From the NCBI GenBank assembly GCA_017451485.1, contig JAFTOG010000023.1, positions 1 to 55,312 of the forward strand: a DNA stretch of 55,312 bases, written 5' to 3'. Position numbers and translations under genes: made by a program. Source of the DNA: Clostridia bacterium (GTDB lineage: Bacteria; Bacillota; Clostridia; Oscillospirales; CAG-272). The notes below the pieces were generated by a model. That model saw only the letters and a program-made list of their open reading frames with translations, was not told where the DNA came from and made no database searches. Positions 24,697 to 33,091 of this stretch are shown here, piece by piece. How positions within the stretch are numbered: position 1 is the first letter of the stretch; the number at the start of each line of letters is the position of its first letter.

Positions 24697-25554
24697 ATGA
24701 GATATAATTTTATGAGATTTCCGGGTGGAAAGACAAAGGTGCTTACCTTAAGCTATGATGATGGCTGTAAGCAGGATTTACGCTTTTCCGATATAGTTAC
24801 AAAATACGGTCTTAAATGCACTTTTAATCTGACAAGCTCCGAGGCAAGAGGCGACGGTGCACTTACTATAGATGAGGTAAATGAGCATTTTCTGTCCCGA
24901 GGACACGAAATAGCAGTCCATGGCTATTTCCACCGTGGAGAGGGATATATAAGACCTATTGAGGGAATTATTGATGTCCTTGACTGTCGCCGTGAGCTTG
25001 AGGAAAAGTATGACAGAATGGTGCGTGGTATGGCTTATCCGGATAGTGGTATTACCTCTTTTGCAAGTACGACATCATACGACAGAGTAAAATCATATCT
25101 TAAGGATTTGGGTATTGTTTATTCCCGTACTTTGGGAGGGGATAATGACCGTTTTGCACTCCCTACCGATTGGTATGCGTGGATGCCAAACGCCCATCAC
25201 GATAATCCTAAGCTTGATGAATATATTGAAAAGTTTATATCTAGAGATTTAACAACGGGATATTGCTCATCAAGAGCTCCCTGGCTTTTCTACATCTGGG
25301 GACACAGCTTTGAGTTCGACCGAGAGGGAGGCTGGGAGCACGCCGAGGACTTTTGCAAAAAGCTCTCTGGCAGACCCGATGTCTGGTACGCTACAAATAT
25401 TGAAATTTATGATTACATACAGGCATATAACTCCTTGATTTTCAGAGCTGATAATTCCGCAGTATATAATCCAACACTTTTTACAGTTTGGTTCGATATA
25501 GACGGTACACTTTATTCCGTAGAGCCGGGACAGACACTCAGACTTAATAAGTGA
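24697..25554 (+). CDS. NodB-type polysaccharide deacetylase (CE4)
   Basis: 285 residues. NodB fold with LSYDDG (metal and base Asp D21, D22), the zinc motif HGYFH (H75 and H79; most relatives have HSxxH), and AYPDSG in place of the usual FAYPYG. It ends with a small beta domain (about 235-285). No signal peptide or membrane anchor, unlike wall-modifying relatives, so an internal oligosaccharide is a more likely substrate. It has its own promoter and a strong terminator. The start follows AAGGAGCTTAAA. Confidence 0.8.
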   Translation: MRYNFMRFPGGKTKVLTLSYDDGCKQDLRFSDIVTKYGLKCTFNLTSSEARGDGALTIDEVNEHFLSRGHEIAVHGYFHRGEGYIRPIEGIIDVLDCRRELEEKYDRMVRGMAYPDSGITSFASTTSYDRVKSYLKDLGIVYSRTLGGDNDRFALPTDWYAWMPNAHHDNPKLDEYIEKFISRDLTTGYCSSRAPWLFYIWGHSFEFDREGGWEHAEDFCKKLSGRPDVWYATNIEIYDYIQAYNSLIFRADNSAVYNPTLFTVWFDIDGTLYSVEPGQTLRLNK

Positions 25555-25564
25555 TTATCATCAC

Positions 25565-25596
25565 GGGCTGTCATTTACAGACAGCCCACTCTTTTT
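25565..25596 (+). terminator. Terminator after the deacetylase gene
   Basis: GGGCTGTC and GACAGCCC pair around ATTTACA, then CTTTTTT. Its presence argues against the longer start of the following gene at 25551. Confidence 0.85.
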
Positions 25597-25616
25597 TATT
25601 AATTTTATTTAAGCTA

Positions 25617-25645
25617 TTGACAGAAATATGTTTTATTGCTAAAAT
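25617..25645 (+). promoter_or_regulatory. Promoter of the MFS gene
   Basis: TTGACA (25617-25622), 17 bases, TAAAAT (25640-25645). Confidence 0.7.
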
Positions 25646-25661
25646 TAAGCAGGGTGATGAA

Positions 25662-26939
25662 ATGGAAAAGGATTTATATAAAACAAGCAGAATAATGTAT
25701 ATAATTGAGGCAGGACTGGAGTATCTTATTTCCATCCTGTTTGCTGATGCTTTTTTGGCTACTCTTACTGCTTCTCTTGGTATGTCGGACAGCCTTACGG
25801 GAATTATCTCATCATTTATTTCTCTTGGCTGTGTTTTTCAGCTTATTGCAATGTTTATAAGCAAGGGAAGAGCAAAAAAGACCGTTATTTCATTAAGTAT
25901 ACTTAATCAAATTCTGTTTATGCTCCTTTATGTTATCCCCTTAGCAGGAGGAAAAGATAATTTTAAGATAACTGTATTTGTAATTTGTATTCTTCTTGCA
26001 TATTTTGTATACAATATTGCCCACCCCAAGAAAATAAATTGGCTTATGTCCTTAGTCCCAAACGGGCAGAGAGGAAGATTTACCGCTATAAAAGAAATTA
26101 TTTCCTTGATAATCGGTATGATATTTTCCTTTACAATGGGTAGTATAATTGATCACTTTAGAGAATCAGGTGATATGAGGACAGCCTTTGTTATCTGTGC
26201 TATAGTAGTATTTGTCCTTATGATTTTGCACACTCTTACCATGATTTTGACAAAAGAGAAACCCATGGAGCATGCTTTAGAGGGAAAACATGAGGTGTTA
26301 AATGTATTAAAGGACAAAAACCTTATTAAGGTCTGCATAGTATTCCTTATTTGGTATATTGCTACTTATTCTGCTAATCCATTCTACGGTACATATCAGA
26401 CAAAGGAATTGGGATTTAGTCTTACCTTTGTTTCGATTCTTAGTATTGTATCGGCAATCGCAAGAGTAATATCATCTGTTTTTATGGGTGCATACGCTGA
26501 TAAGCGTTCCTTCGCTAAAATGATACGCTTGTGCTTTACAATAGCTGCCCTCGCATTTCTTTGCAATGTATTCTGCGTTCCGGAAAACGGGAAAATTATG
26601 TTTGCAGCCTATAGAATTCTGTATTCTGTCGCTATGGGAGGAATCAACAGTGCCCTCATAAATCTTTGCTACGATTATGTATCACCGGAAAAACGGGTCC
26701 ACGCCCTCGCAGTTACTCAGGCATTGGCAGGCCTTGCAGGATTCTTTTCGACACTGATTGTAAGTATGCTTGTGGGCAGTATACAGGAAAATGGCAATAC
26801 CTTTATGGGAATGTATCTTTACGCCCAGCAGGTGGTGTCTGCAATTGCATTTGTTCTTACTGTTGCAGTTATTGTGTATGTGAGCATTTCTTTGATACAT
26901 AAGGCGAAATATAAGCCGAAAAAACAAACGGAAGAATAA
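25662..26939 (+). CDS. Major facilitator superfamily transporter
   Basis: 425 residues from ATG 25662 (after AGGGTGATGAA); the open frame extends upstream to 25551, but that part would include the terminator and the promoter. About twelve hydrophobic helices; a cytoplasmic loop between helices 2 and 3 reads SKGRAKKTV, and the loop between helices 6 and 7 holds KEKPMEHALEGKHEV. HPKKINWLMSLVPNGQRGRF is typical of sugar-related MFS proteins in Clostridia. Substrate unknown; the surrounding glycan genes hint at a sugar or oligosaccharide. The -10 is only about 17 bases from the start codon, so the mRNA leader is very short. Confidence 0.78.
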   Translation: MEKDLYKTSRIMYIIEAGLEYLISILFADAFLATLTASLGMSDSLTGIISSFISLGCVFQLIAMFISKGRAKKTVISLSILNQILFMLLYVIPLAGGKDNFKITVFVICILLAYFVYNIAHPKKINWLMSLVPNGQRGRFTAIKEIISLIIGMIFSFTMGSIIDHFRESGDMRTAFVICAIVVFVLMILHTLTMILTKEKPMEHALEGKHEVLNVLKDKNLIKVCIVFLIWYIATYSANPFYGTYQTKELGFSLTFVSILSIVSAIARVISSVFMGAYADKRSFAKMIRLCFTIAALAFLCNVFCVPENGKIMFAAYRILYSVAMGGINSALINLCYDYVSPEKRVHALAVTQALAGLAGFFSTLIVSMLVGSIQENGNTFMGMYLYAQQVVSAIAFVLTVAVIVYVSISLIHKAKYKPKKQTEE

Positions 26940-26965
26940 TACAAAAGAATTTTATTGACAACTGA

Positions 26966-26994
26966 TTGACATATACTCTTTATTTTAGTATAAT
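26966..26994 (+). promoter_or_regulatory. Promoter of the Lgt-like gene
   Basis: TTGACA (26966-26971), 17 bases, TATAAT (26989-26994): an ideal sigma-A promoter. Confidence 0.8.
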
Positions 26995-27029
26995 TAAAGA
27001 GTAATTCTTATTTTAAGGAGGTAAGTAAT

Positions 27030-27791
27030 ATGTTACCTGAGCCTATATTTGGAAATGTACATATGTATGGCATAATGATAGGAATCGGTCTTGCCGCCGG
27101 ATTTATCATACTTGCGTACTATTGTAAGAAGAAACATATAAACGAGAAATTTTCTGATTTCCTTTTCTTTAACGGAGTATCTGCTGTATTTCTTGGCTTC
27201 ATGTCTGCATCACTTTTCCAGTCCGTATATAATTATATAGAAAACCCTGAGAGGGGCTTTAAGCTTGGTGGAAGCATGACATTTTTAGGTGGTCTTATCG
27301 GTGGAGTAGTGTTCTTTCTGATTGTATATGCTTTTATGAGAAAAAGATACACCACCCGTCTTTTTGAGATTTTATCCATTGTTCCCTGTGTTATAACAAT
27401 AGCTCACGGCTTTGGAAGAATCGGTTGTTTTTTTGCAGGCTGCTGCTACGGTAAACCAACAGATAGCTTTCTGGGTGTAAAATTCCCACACCTGTCTCAC
27501 ACCGTTCATCCCACTCAGCTGTACGAGGCTGCATTCTTGTTTATACTTTTCGGTATTTTTACATTTTTGCTCTTCAAGTATGACTTCAAGCATAGCTTCA
27601 GTGTATATCTCATTGCGTACGGTACATTCCGTTTCTTGCTTGAATACTTAAGAGGTGACCACAGAGGAGAGCTGCTTGGCTTTATTTCTCCCTCCCAGAC
27701 CTGGTCCTTCTGTATGGTTTTGATAGGTATAGCTCTTATATTCTTCGTCAAGCATTGGTATAAGCTAAAGGAAGAAAAGGAAAACAAATAA
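27030..27791 (+). CDS. Lgt-like prolipoprotein diacylglyceryl transferase paralogue
   Basis: 253 residues, about seven membrane helices. Lgt moves diacylglycerol to the Cys of prolipoproteins. Seen: HGFGRIGCFFAGCCYGK around R130 and the C-terminal RFLLE (R201, E205), which match key Arg and Glu positions of Lgt. However, by alignment to the usual RxxNxxxxExxG segment, the conserved Asn is C133 and the conserved Glu is C138. This suggests a distinct, Cys-rich branch of the family, whose activity is uncertain; a standard lgt may exist elsewhere. It has its own strong promoter. The start follows AAGGAGGTAAGTAAT. Confidence 0.75.
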   Translation: MLPEPIFGNVHMYGIMIGIGLAAGFIILAYYCKKKHINEKFSDFLFFNGVSAVFLGFMSASLFQSVYNYIENPERGFKLGGSMTFLGGLIGGVVFFLIVYAFMRKRYTTRLFEILSIVPCVITIAHGFGRIGCFFAGCCYGKPTDSFLGVKFPHLSHTVHPTQLYEAAFLFILFGIFTFLLFKYDFKHSFSVYLIAYGTFRFLLEYLRGDHRGELLGFISPSQTWSFCMVLIGIALIFFVKHWYKLKEEKENK

Positions 27792-27796
27792 AAAAT

Positions 27797-27823
27797 AAAG
27801 GCTGTCTTTAAGACGGCTTTTTA
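27797..27823 (+). terminator. Terminator after the Lgt-like gene
   Basis: AAAGGCTGTC and GACGGCTTTTT pair with G-U pairs around TTTAA. Confidence 0.7.
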
Positions 27824-27840
27824 CGCTTATTATTGATATT

Positions 27841-27863
27841 ATGCATTTTATCCCCAAATGCAT
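27841..27863. promoter_or_regulatory. Short palindrome with repeated TTTTATCCC
   Basis: ATGCATTT and AAATGCAT enclose TATCCCC; TTTTATCCC occurs again at about 27867-27875, then TGCATT. It may be an operator, but it lies about 150 bases before the predicted exporter promoter. Confidence 0.3.
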
Positions 27864-28008
27864 AGTTTTATCCCTGCATTCTATCTATCAAAAAAACAGT
27901 GATATTCTGTAAGAGGATAAACATAATTTCTCAACCTCAAATTTAGTTTATCTCAACTAACGGGTTATGTACTTATAAAAAAATATGTGATAAAATTTAA
28001 TTACACCA

Positions 28009-28036
28009 AACCTTTTAAGAGTTTTTGACACTATAT
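28009..28036 (+). promoter_or_regulatory. Candidate ECF-sigma promoter of the ABC exporter
   Basis: AACCTTTT (28009-28016), 13 bases, ACTATAT (28030-28036): the same words and gap as in front of the sigma-fusion gene (14553-14580). A sigma-A alternative (GATAAAAT near 27990) is weaker and lacks a good -35. Confidence 0.5.
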
Positions 28037-28056
28037 TAGTAAAAGGAGATGATATA

Positions 28057-29895
28057 TTGAAGAAAGTAAAGAAAGAGAAGGATAAAAAGGACAAAGTAAA
28101 ATTCGGTACGGTAATGTCAGATGCTTGGTACGCCGTAAAAATGATAATGAAGGTATCACCGATGTGCTTTATTCTTATGCTTTTTGAAAGTGTAATAAGC
28201 CAGGTTTTAACCTTTTTTACATCTACATATGTACTAAGATATGTAATCAATTCCTTTGAATCGGGCTTGGATTTTAAAACGGTTGCATTGGCCGTTCTTG
28301 CAATGCTGGCAATTCCAATGCTTGCCTCTGCAATTATAGGTCCAATTCAAACAATGTTTAATGTGCTTATGTTTAATAAGCTTGAGAGGAAAATGAAGAT
28401 TTTACTGGTAGAAAAGACCTCATCTATGGAGCTTTCCTGCTATGAAAATCCTGAGTTTTATGACAAGTATGTCCTTGCATCAAGGGATATTCCGTATAAG
28501 CTGTGGGATATGACATGGTATCTTACAAATTTAATTTCCACAATAGTAGGAATGATATTGTACGGAACACTTTTGTTTACTATGGATCCATTGTTTATTA
28601 TTTTCGCAATTATTCCTTTGTTTTCCACCTTTTTCAAAAGGAAAGGCAACGAGCTTTGGCATAAGCATTCTAACGAGGATACAATACAGCACAGAAGAGC
28701 ACAGTATACTCAAAGAATATTTTATTCAGCCGACTACGCAAAGGAAATGCGTCTTACAAACGCCAAGGAGTTTATGCTGGAACGCTATGACGAGGCATCC
28801 GACGGAAGAATGGATATTGTTAGGAGATATGGCTTTAAGGAAATGCTGATAGATGTAACAACATCAAGCCTTACAGAGGTGATATCAAATCCTCTTGCAA
28901 TTATATTTGCCGTATTTCGTACCTTCGTATCAAAGGCAATAGGAATAGGTGACTGTGCAGTTGTTATAAACTCTGTAAACAGTCTTACATCAACCTTTAT
29001 AAACATTACAAACAGATATTATTCCATCCACGGGCAGGCACTTTTCTTTGAGGATTTCAAAACCTTTATGGCATATGAGCCGAAGATGAAGGATAAGGAA
29101 AACGCCCTGACACCCGAGAGAGGAATTATCAGACTGGAAAATGTATCCTTCAAATATGATGGAAGCGATGAGCTTGTTCTTAAAAATGTAAACATTTCTC
29201 TTGGTAAAAATGAAAAGATTGCCCTTGTCGGTCATAACGGAGCAGGAAAAAGCACTCTTATTAAGCTACTTTTAAGGCTTTATGACCCTACGGAGGGTTC
29301 AGTGACAATAAACGGTATTGATGCAAGAGACTGTAAGGCAAGGGAGTACAGGTCTATGTTCAGTGTAGTGTTTCAGGACTTTAAGACTCTTGCTTTACCC
29401 GTATTTGAAAATGTACTTATGCGTCCACGCATGGAGGGAGACGAGGAAAGGGTAATAGATGCTCTTAAAAAAAGTGGAGTATATGACAGGATTATGGAGC
29501 TACCCAACGGAATAGAAACGATGCTTACAAAGGAATTTGACGAGGACGGAGCTGTTTTATCTGTTGGAGAAAGCCAAAAGCTTGCTATAGCACATGCATT
29601 TTTGAAGAACGCACCGTATGTGATTCTCGACGAGCCATCCAGTGCTCTCGACCCCATTGCAGAGAGTGAAATGTATAGCAATATGATGAAAATGGGAGAG
29701 AATAAGGGAATGATATTTATCTCTCACCGTCTTTCCAGTGCAGTTTCGGCAGATAAAATTTATATGCTTGAAAACGGAGAAGTAATAGAATGGGGTACTC
29801 ACAAGGAGCTTATGGCTAAAAACGGTAAGTATGCCGATATGTTCCGTAAGCAGGCACAGAATTACATTGATTTAGAGGAGGGAGAAAATGAGTAA
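28057..29895 (+). CDS. ABC exporter half-transporter, subunit 1
   Basis: 612 residues. A basic N-terminus (KKVKKEKDKKDK) precedes a membrane domain of about six helices (about 30-320) and an ATPase domain (about 360-600). Seen: Walker A GHNGAGKST (392-400), VFQDFKTLALP, Walker B VILDEPSSALDP with intact catalytic Glu, and ISHRLSS. The signature is LSVGES (501-506) instead of LSGGES, so the ATP site that uses it may be degenerate. TTG start after AAAAGGAGAT. The end overlaps the next gene by 8 bases, and the two products should form a heterodimer. Cargo is unknown. Confidence 0.87.
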   Translation: MKKVKKEKDKKDKVKFGTVMSDAWYAVKMIMKVSPMCFILMLFESVISQVLTFFTSTYVLRYVINSFESGLDFKTVALAVLAMLAIPMLASAIIGPIQTMFNVLMFNKLERKMKILLVEKTSSMELSCYENPEFYDKYVLASRDIPYKLWDMTWYLTNLISTIVGMILYGTLLFTMDPLFIIFAIIPLFSTFFKRKGNELWHKHSNEDTIQHRRAQYTQRIFYSADYAKEMRLTNAKEFMLERYDEASDGRMDIVRRYGFKEMLIDVTTSSLTEVISNPLAIIFAVFRTFVSKAIGIGDCAVVINSVNSLTSTFINITNRYYSIHGQALFFEDFKTFMAYEPKMKDKENALTPERGIIRLENVSFKYDGSDELVLKNVNISLGKNEKIALVGHNGAGKSTLIKLLLRLYDPTEGSVTINGIDARDCKAREYRSMFSVVFQDFKTLALPVFENVLMRPRMEGDEERVIDALKKSGVYDRIMELPNGIETMLTKEFDEDGAVLSVGESQKLAIAHAFLKNAPYVILDEPSSALDPIAESEMYSNMMKMGENKGMIFISHRLSSAVSADKIYMLENGEVIEWGTHKELMAKNGKYADMFRKQAQNYIDLEEGENE

Positions 29896-31684
29896 GAAAA
29901 AGCCCGAAAAGGTAAAAATCAGCCAGGCTATAAGAAACACCTCCTTTATTCTCAAAATAGCCTTTAAGGCATCTCCCGGTCTTTGTATAATGCGTCTTTT
30001 GATGGGAATTATAACGGGTCTTAACCATGGCGTGAATATTTATTTCATAAGTGAAATATTAAACGCAGTTGATTTGAAGCTGCCGGTTGGACAAATATTT
30101 GCAATTATCGGTGCAATGGCAGCATACAATCTTGCTTATATCCTGTTCTATAATTGGCATTGGAAAATATACAATCCCAGATATAAGCTTGATTTTATAA
30201 GAAGATTGCACAAGCGATTTTTTGTAAAGGCGTGGGAAATTGATCTTGCCTGCTACGATACACCGGAGTTTTACAACGATTTTATATATTCGATGCAAAA
30301 CAGCGACAAAAGTATTACAGGAACTCTTGACCATATTTCCGATCTTTTAAGATGCTTTGTAGCATCCATATCGGTTCTTGCCATAATGCTTGATGTTAAC
30401 TATATAATAGCACTTGCTATATTTGGCTTTGCTATCTTGAATATGGTTATAGGTATTATTGAAAACGGAATTTACTATAAGTACGATATTATGTTAAATA
30501 AAATATACCGTAAGGAGTGGTATATTGATAGATTTTTTTCATTGTCCGACTACGCTAAGGAAATCAGAATTACTGATATTTCAAGTAATATGATGGACGA
30601 GTATCATAAAAACAAGGACGAGGAAAGAAAGTATCATGTTAAGAGAAATATAAGAATTACATTGATTAACATAGTACGCACAATACTGCAAATTGCCGAG
30701 AATGTGTTTATAATTCTCTTTATGGCATATCACCTGATGGTGACCGAGGATATACTTATCGGTGGCTTTGCCATTGCTCTTATGTCAGCAAATAAGCTTC
30801 GTGGAATGATATGGGAAATACAGTATAGAATTACACAGATGAGTAAAAACTCTCTCTATGCCGATAAGGTAAGACGCTTCCTTGAAACAAAGTCGGAGAT
30901 GGTATCGGGAGATAAAATCCTTGATACCTTTGAAAGTCTTGAATTCAGAAATGTTTGCTTTGCGTATAAGGACAAAAATGTACTTGAAAATGTCAGCTTC
31001 AAGATAAACAAAGGGGAGCGTGTCGCATTTGTAGGATACAACGGTGCAGGTAAGACCACAACCACTAAGCTTATTATGCGACTTTATGATGTTACAAGCG
31101 GAGAAATTTTAATTAATGGTATAAATATAAAGGAATACGATTTAGAAAGTCTCAGAGATAAAATGGGTGCCGTATTCCAGGATTACAAGGTATTTGCTGC
31201 AACCGTTGCCGAAAATGTGTTAGCAGATAAATATACTCCCGACAGAGAGCAAACAGTTCTTAATGCGTTGAGAGACAGCACCTTTGGAGAGAAGCTTGAT
31301 ACTCTTGAAAAGGGAATAAATACAGAACTTACCCGTGAATTCTATGATGACGGTACTGAGCTTTCGGGTGGAGAAAGTCAGAAAATTGCTATTGCCCGGG
31401 TATTTGCTCATAATAATGAGCTAATTATAATGGATGAGCCCTCAAGTGCTCTTGATCCAATAGCCGAGTATAACCTCAATGTAGGAATTGATAAGAATGC
31501 AAGGGATAAAACTGTAGTATTTATCACACACCGACTGTCAACAACCCGTCATGTCGATAGAATATATATGTTTGAATACGGAAGGATCACCGAGCAGGGA
31601 AGCCACGATCACCTAATAATTCAAAATGGTAATTATGCAAAAATGTTTAACTTGCAGGCAGACAAATACAAGGTAAAAGGATAA
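29888..31684 (+). CDS. ABC exporter half-transporter, subunit 2
   Basis: 598 residues with the same plan as subunit 1: basic N-terminus, membrane domain (about 20-310), ATPase domain. Seen: Walker A GYNGAGKTT, VFQDYKVFAATV, a standard LSGGESQK signature, Walker B LIIMDEPSSALDP and ITHRLSTT. Both subunits carry an intact Walker B Glu, but only this one has the standard signature, so the pair is functionally unequal. Both show the rearranged family features CYDTPEFYN / CYENPEFYD near residues 110-130, found in a branch of uncharacterised Clostridia exporters. The ribosome site GAGGGAG is inside the upstream gene. Confidence 0.87.
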   Translation: MSKKKPEKVKISQAIRNTSFILKIAFKASPGLCIMRLLMGIITGLNHGVNIYFISEILNAVDLKLPVGQIFAIIGAMAAYNLAYILFYNWHWKIYNPRYKLDFIRRLHKRFFVKAWEIDLACYDTPEFYNDFIYSMQNSDKSITGTLDHISDLLRCFVASISVLAIMLDVNYIIALAIFGFAILNMVIGIIENGIYYKYDIMLNKIYRKEWYIDRFFSLSDYAKEIRITDISSNMMDEYHKNKDEERKYHVKRNIRITLINIVRTILQIAENVFIILFMAYHLMVTEDILIGGFAIALMSANKLRGMIWEIQYRITQMSKNSLYADKVRRFLETKSEMVSGDKILDTFESLEFRNVCFAYKDKNVLENVSFKINKGERVAFVGYNGAGKTTTTKLIMRLYDVTSGEILINGINIKEYDLESLRDKMGAVFQDYKVFAATVAENVLADKYTPDREQTVLNALRDSTFGEKLDTLEKGINTELTREFYDDGTELSGGESQKIAIARVFAHNNELIIMDEPSSALDPIAEYNLNVGIDKNARDKTVVFITHRLSTTRHVDRIYMFEYGRITEQGSHDHLIIQNGNYAKMFNLQADKYKVKG

Positions 31685-31694
31685 ATAATCCACA

Positions 31695-31726
31695 AGGACA
31701 GGGGGATTTTCCCCTGTCCTATTTTG
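31695..31726 (+). terminator. Terminator after the ABC exporter
   Basis: AGGACAGGGG and CCCCTGTCCT around GATTTT, then ATTTTG. Confidence 0.8.
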
Positions 31727-31761
31727 TAGCTTGATTTTTAATCGCCTTTTCTTGATTTTGA

Positions 31762-31790
31762 TTGATATTTAATTATTTTTGTGCTACAAT
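31762..31790 (+). promoter_or_regulatory. Distal promoter of the nahK-like gene
   Basis: TTGATA (31762-31767), 17 bases, TACAAT (31785-31790). Confidence 0.5.
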
Positions 31791-31860
31791 AGAATAAAAA
31801 ACATAGCATAAATAATACAGGTCGCTTTCGTCAATATCAGACCTAAAATGACAAAATATA

Positions 31861-31889
31861 TTGACTAAATGGGCTTTATATGTTATAAT
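31861..31889 (+). promoter_or_regulatory. Proximal promoter of the nahK-like gene
   Basis: TTGACT (31861-31866), 17 bases, TATAAT (31884-31889). A hairpin GCTTGTCA/TGACAAGC (31911-31935) follows in the leader. Confidence 0.65.
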
Positions 31890-31968
31890 GATAAAAATAT
31901 GTCTGCTTTTATTGCTTGTCATTTTTGATGTGACAAGCCTTTGAAGCGTATTATGTGAGAGGTATATT

Positions 31969-33081
31969 ATGGATATTTCAAGGGAAGTTTTTGACATTGT
32001 AGCATCCAATTTTTGTATAAGCGGTAAGATAGTTGATGTTATTCCCATGACCAGTGGTAACATTAACAGGACATTTATGGTTACTGCCGATGTTAACGGT
32101 GGATTTAAGAAATATGTGTTCCAGCGTATTAACACCTTCGTTTTCAAACAGCCTAAGCATATAATGAATAATATCGACCATGTTACTAAGTTTATTGCCG
32201 AAAAGATTGAGAAAAACGGCTTGAATCCTGATGGAGTTATGCATTTTCTTGATACAAAAGACGGTATAAACTATGTGGAGGATGGAGATGGCTTCTGGCG
32301 TGTTTATGAGTATGTTCCAAACAGCATTACTGTAAATCTTTGTAATGATCTCGGAAAACTCAGATCTGCGGGTAAGGCTTTTGGTAATTTCCAGATGCTT
32401 CTTTCCGATTTTGATGCAAGTAAGCTATATGAGACAATTCCCAATTTCCACAATACCAAGGCCCGTGTGGAAAATTTCTTCAATAATGTGGCAAAGGATG
32501 AATGTGGTCGTGTTGCTGAGGTTAAGGAGGAGATTGAATTTATTGAGAAGTTCAGACCCCTTGGCACTAAGCTTAGCGAAATGGTTGAGGCAGGAGAGCT
32601 TCCTTTAAGAGTTACTCATAACGATACAAAGATCAATAATGTCCTCTTCGATATTACCACAGGCGAGGCAAAAACTGTTATCGACCTTGATACTGTGATG
32701 CCCGGCCTTGTAGCTCACGATTTTGGTGATGCTATAAGATTTGCAGCTAACAAAGCTGCAGAGGATGAGCCGGATGTATCCAAGGTAGGTCTTGATATAG
32801 AGAGATACAGAGCCTTTGCTGAGGGATTCATTGCCGAAGTAGCTCACTCACTTACAGAGAATGAGATCAAGACACTTGCACTCGGTGCCTTTACAATGAC
32901 ATATGAGCTTGTTGTAAGGTTCCTTGATGACTATATTACAGGCGACAAATATTTTAAGACTCTTTATGAGGGACATAATCTTGTGCGTACCCGTGCACAG
33001 CTTACCTTGGCTAAGGACATGTACAATATGCTTGATGAGATGAATGCTATAGTATCCGAAATCTCGGGCATTAAGATTTAA
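31969..33081 (+). CDS. nahK: N-acetylhexosamine 1-kinase-like (NahK, APH/choline-kinase fold)
   Basis: 370 residues, cytoplasmic. NahK puts phosphate on C1 of GlcNAc or GalNAc. Seen: MTSGNINRTFMV (nucleotide loop), YVFQRINTFVFKQPKHIMNNI, catalytic D219 in RVTHNDTKINNVLFD, and the metal Asp in VIDLDTVMPGLVAHDFGDAIR; these are strongly NahK-like. The next gene, a UDP-sugar dehydratase-like protein, begins 10 bases downstream, so kinase and nucleotide-sugar modification are made together. No lnpA (GH112 phosphorylase) or UTP-transferase is adjacent, unlike the bifidobacterial pathway. Choline kinase is a less likely alternative. Confidence 0.8.
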   Translation: MDISREVFDIVASNFCISGKIVDVIPMTSGNINRTFMVTADVNGGFKKYVFQRINTFVFKQPKHIMNNIDHVTKFIAEKIEKNGLNPDGVMHFLDTKDGINYVEDGDGFWRVYEYVPNSITVNLCNDLGKLRSAGKAFGNFQMLLSDFDASKLYETIPNFHNTKARVENFFNNVAKDECGRVAEVKEEIEFIEKFRPLGTKLSEMVEAGELPLRVTHNDTKINNVLFDITTGEAKTVIDLDTVMPGLVAHDFGDAIRFAANKAAEDEPDVSKVGLDIERYRAFAEGFIAEVAHSLTENEIKTLALGAFTMTYELVVRFLDDYITGDKYFKTLYEGHNLVRTRAQLTLAKDMYNMLDEMNAIVSEISGIKI

Positions 33082-33091
33082 GGAGTAGAAA

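Noticed and set aside
25551..25661. Longer start of the MFS gene
   Set aside because: The extension would read through the deacetylase terminator and the promoter at 25617-25645; ATG 25662 has the ribosome site.
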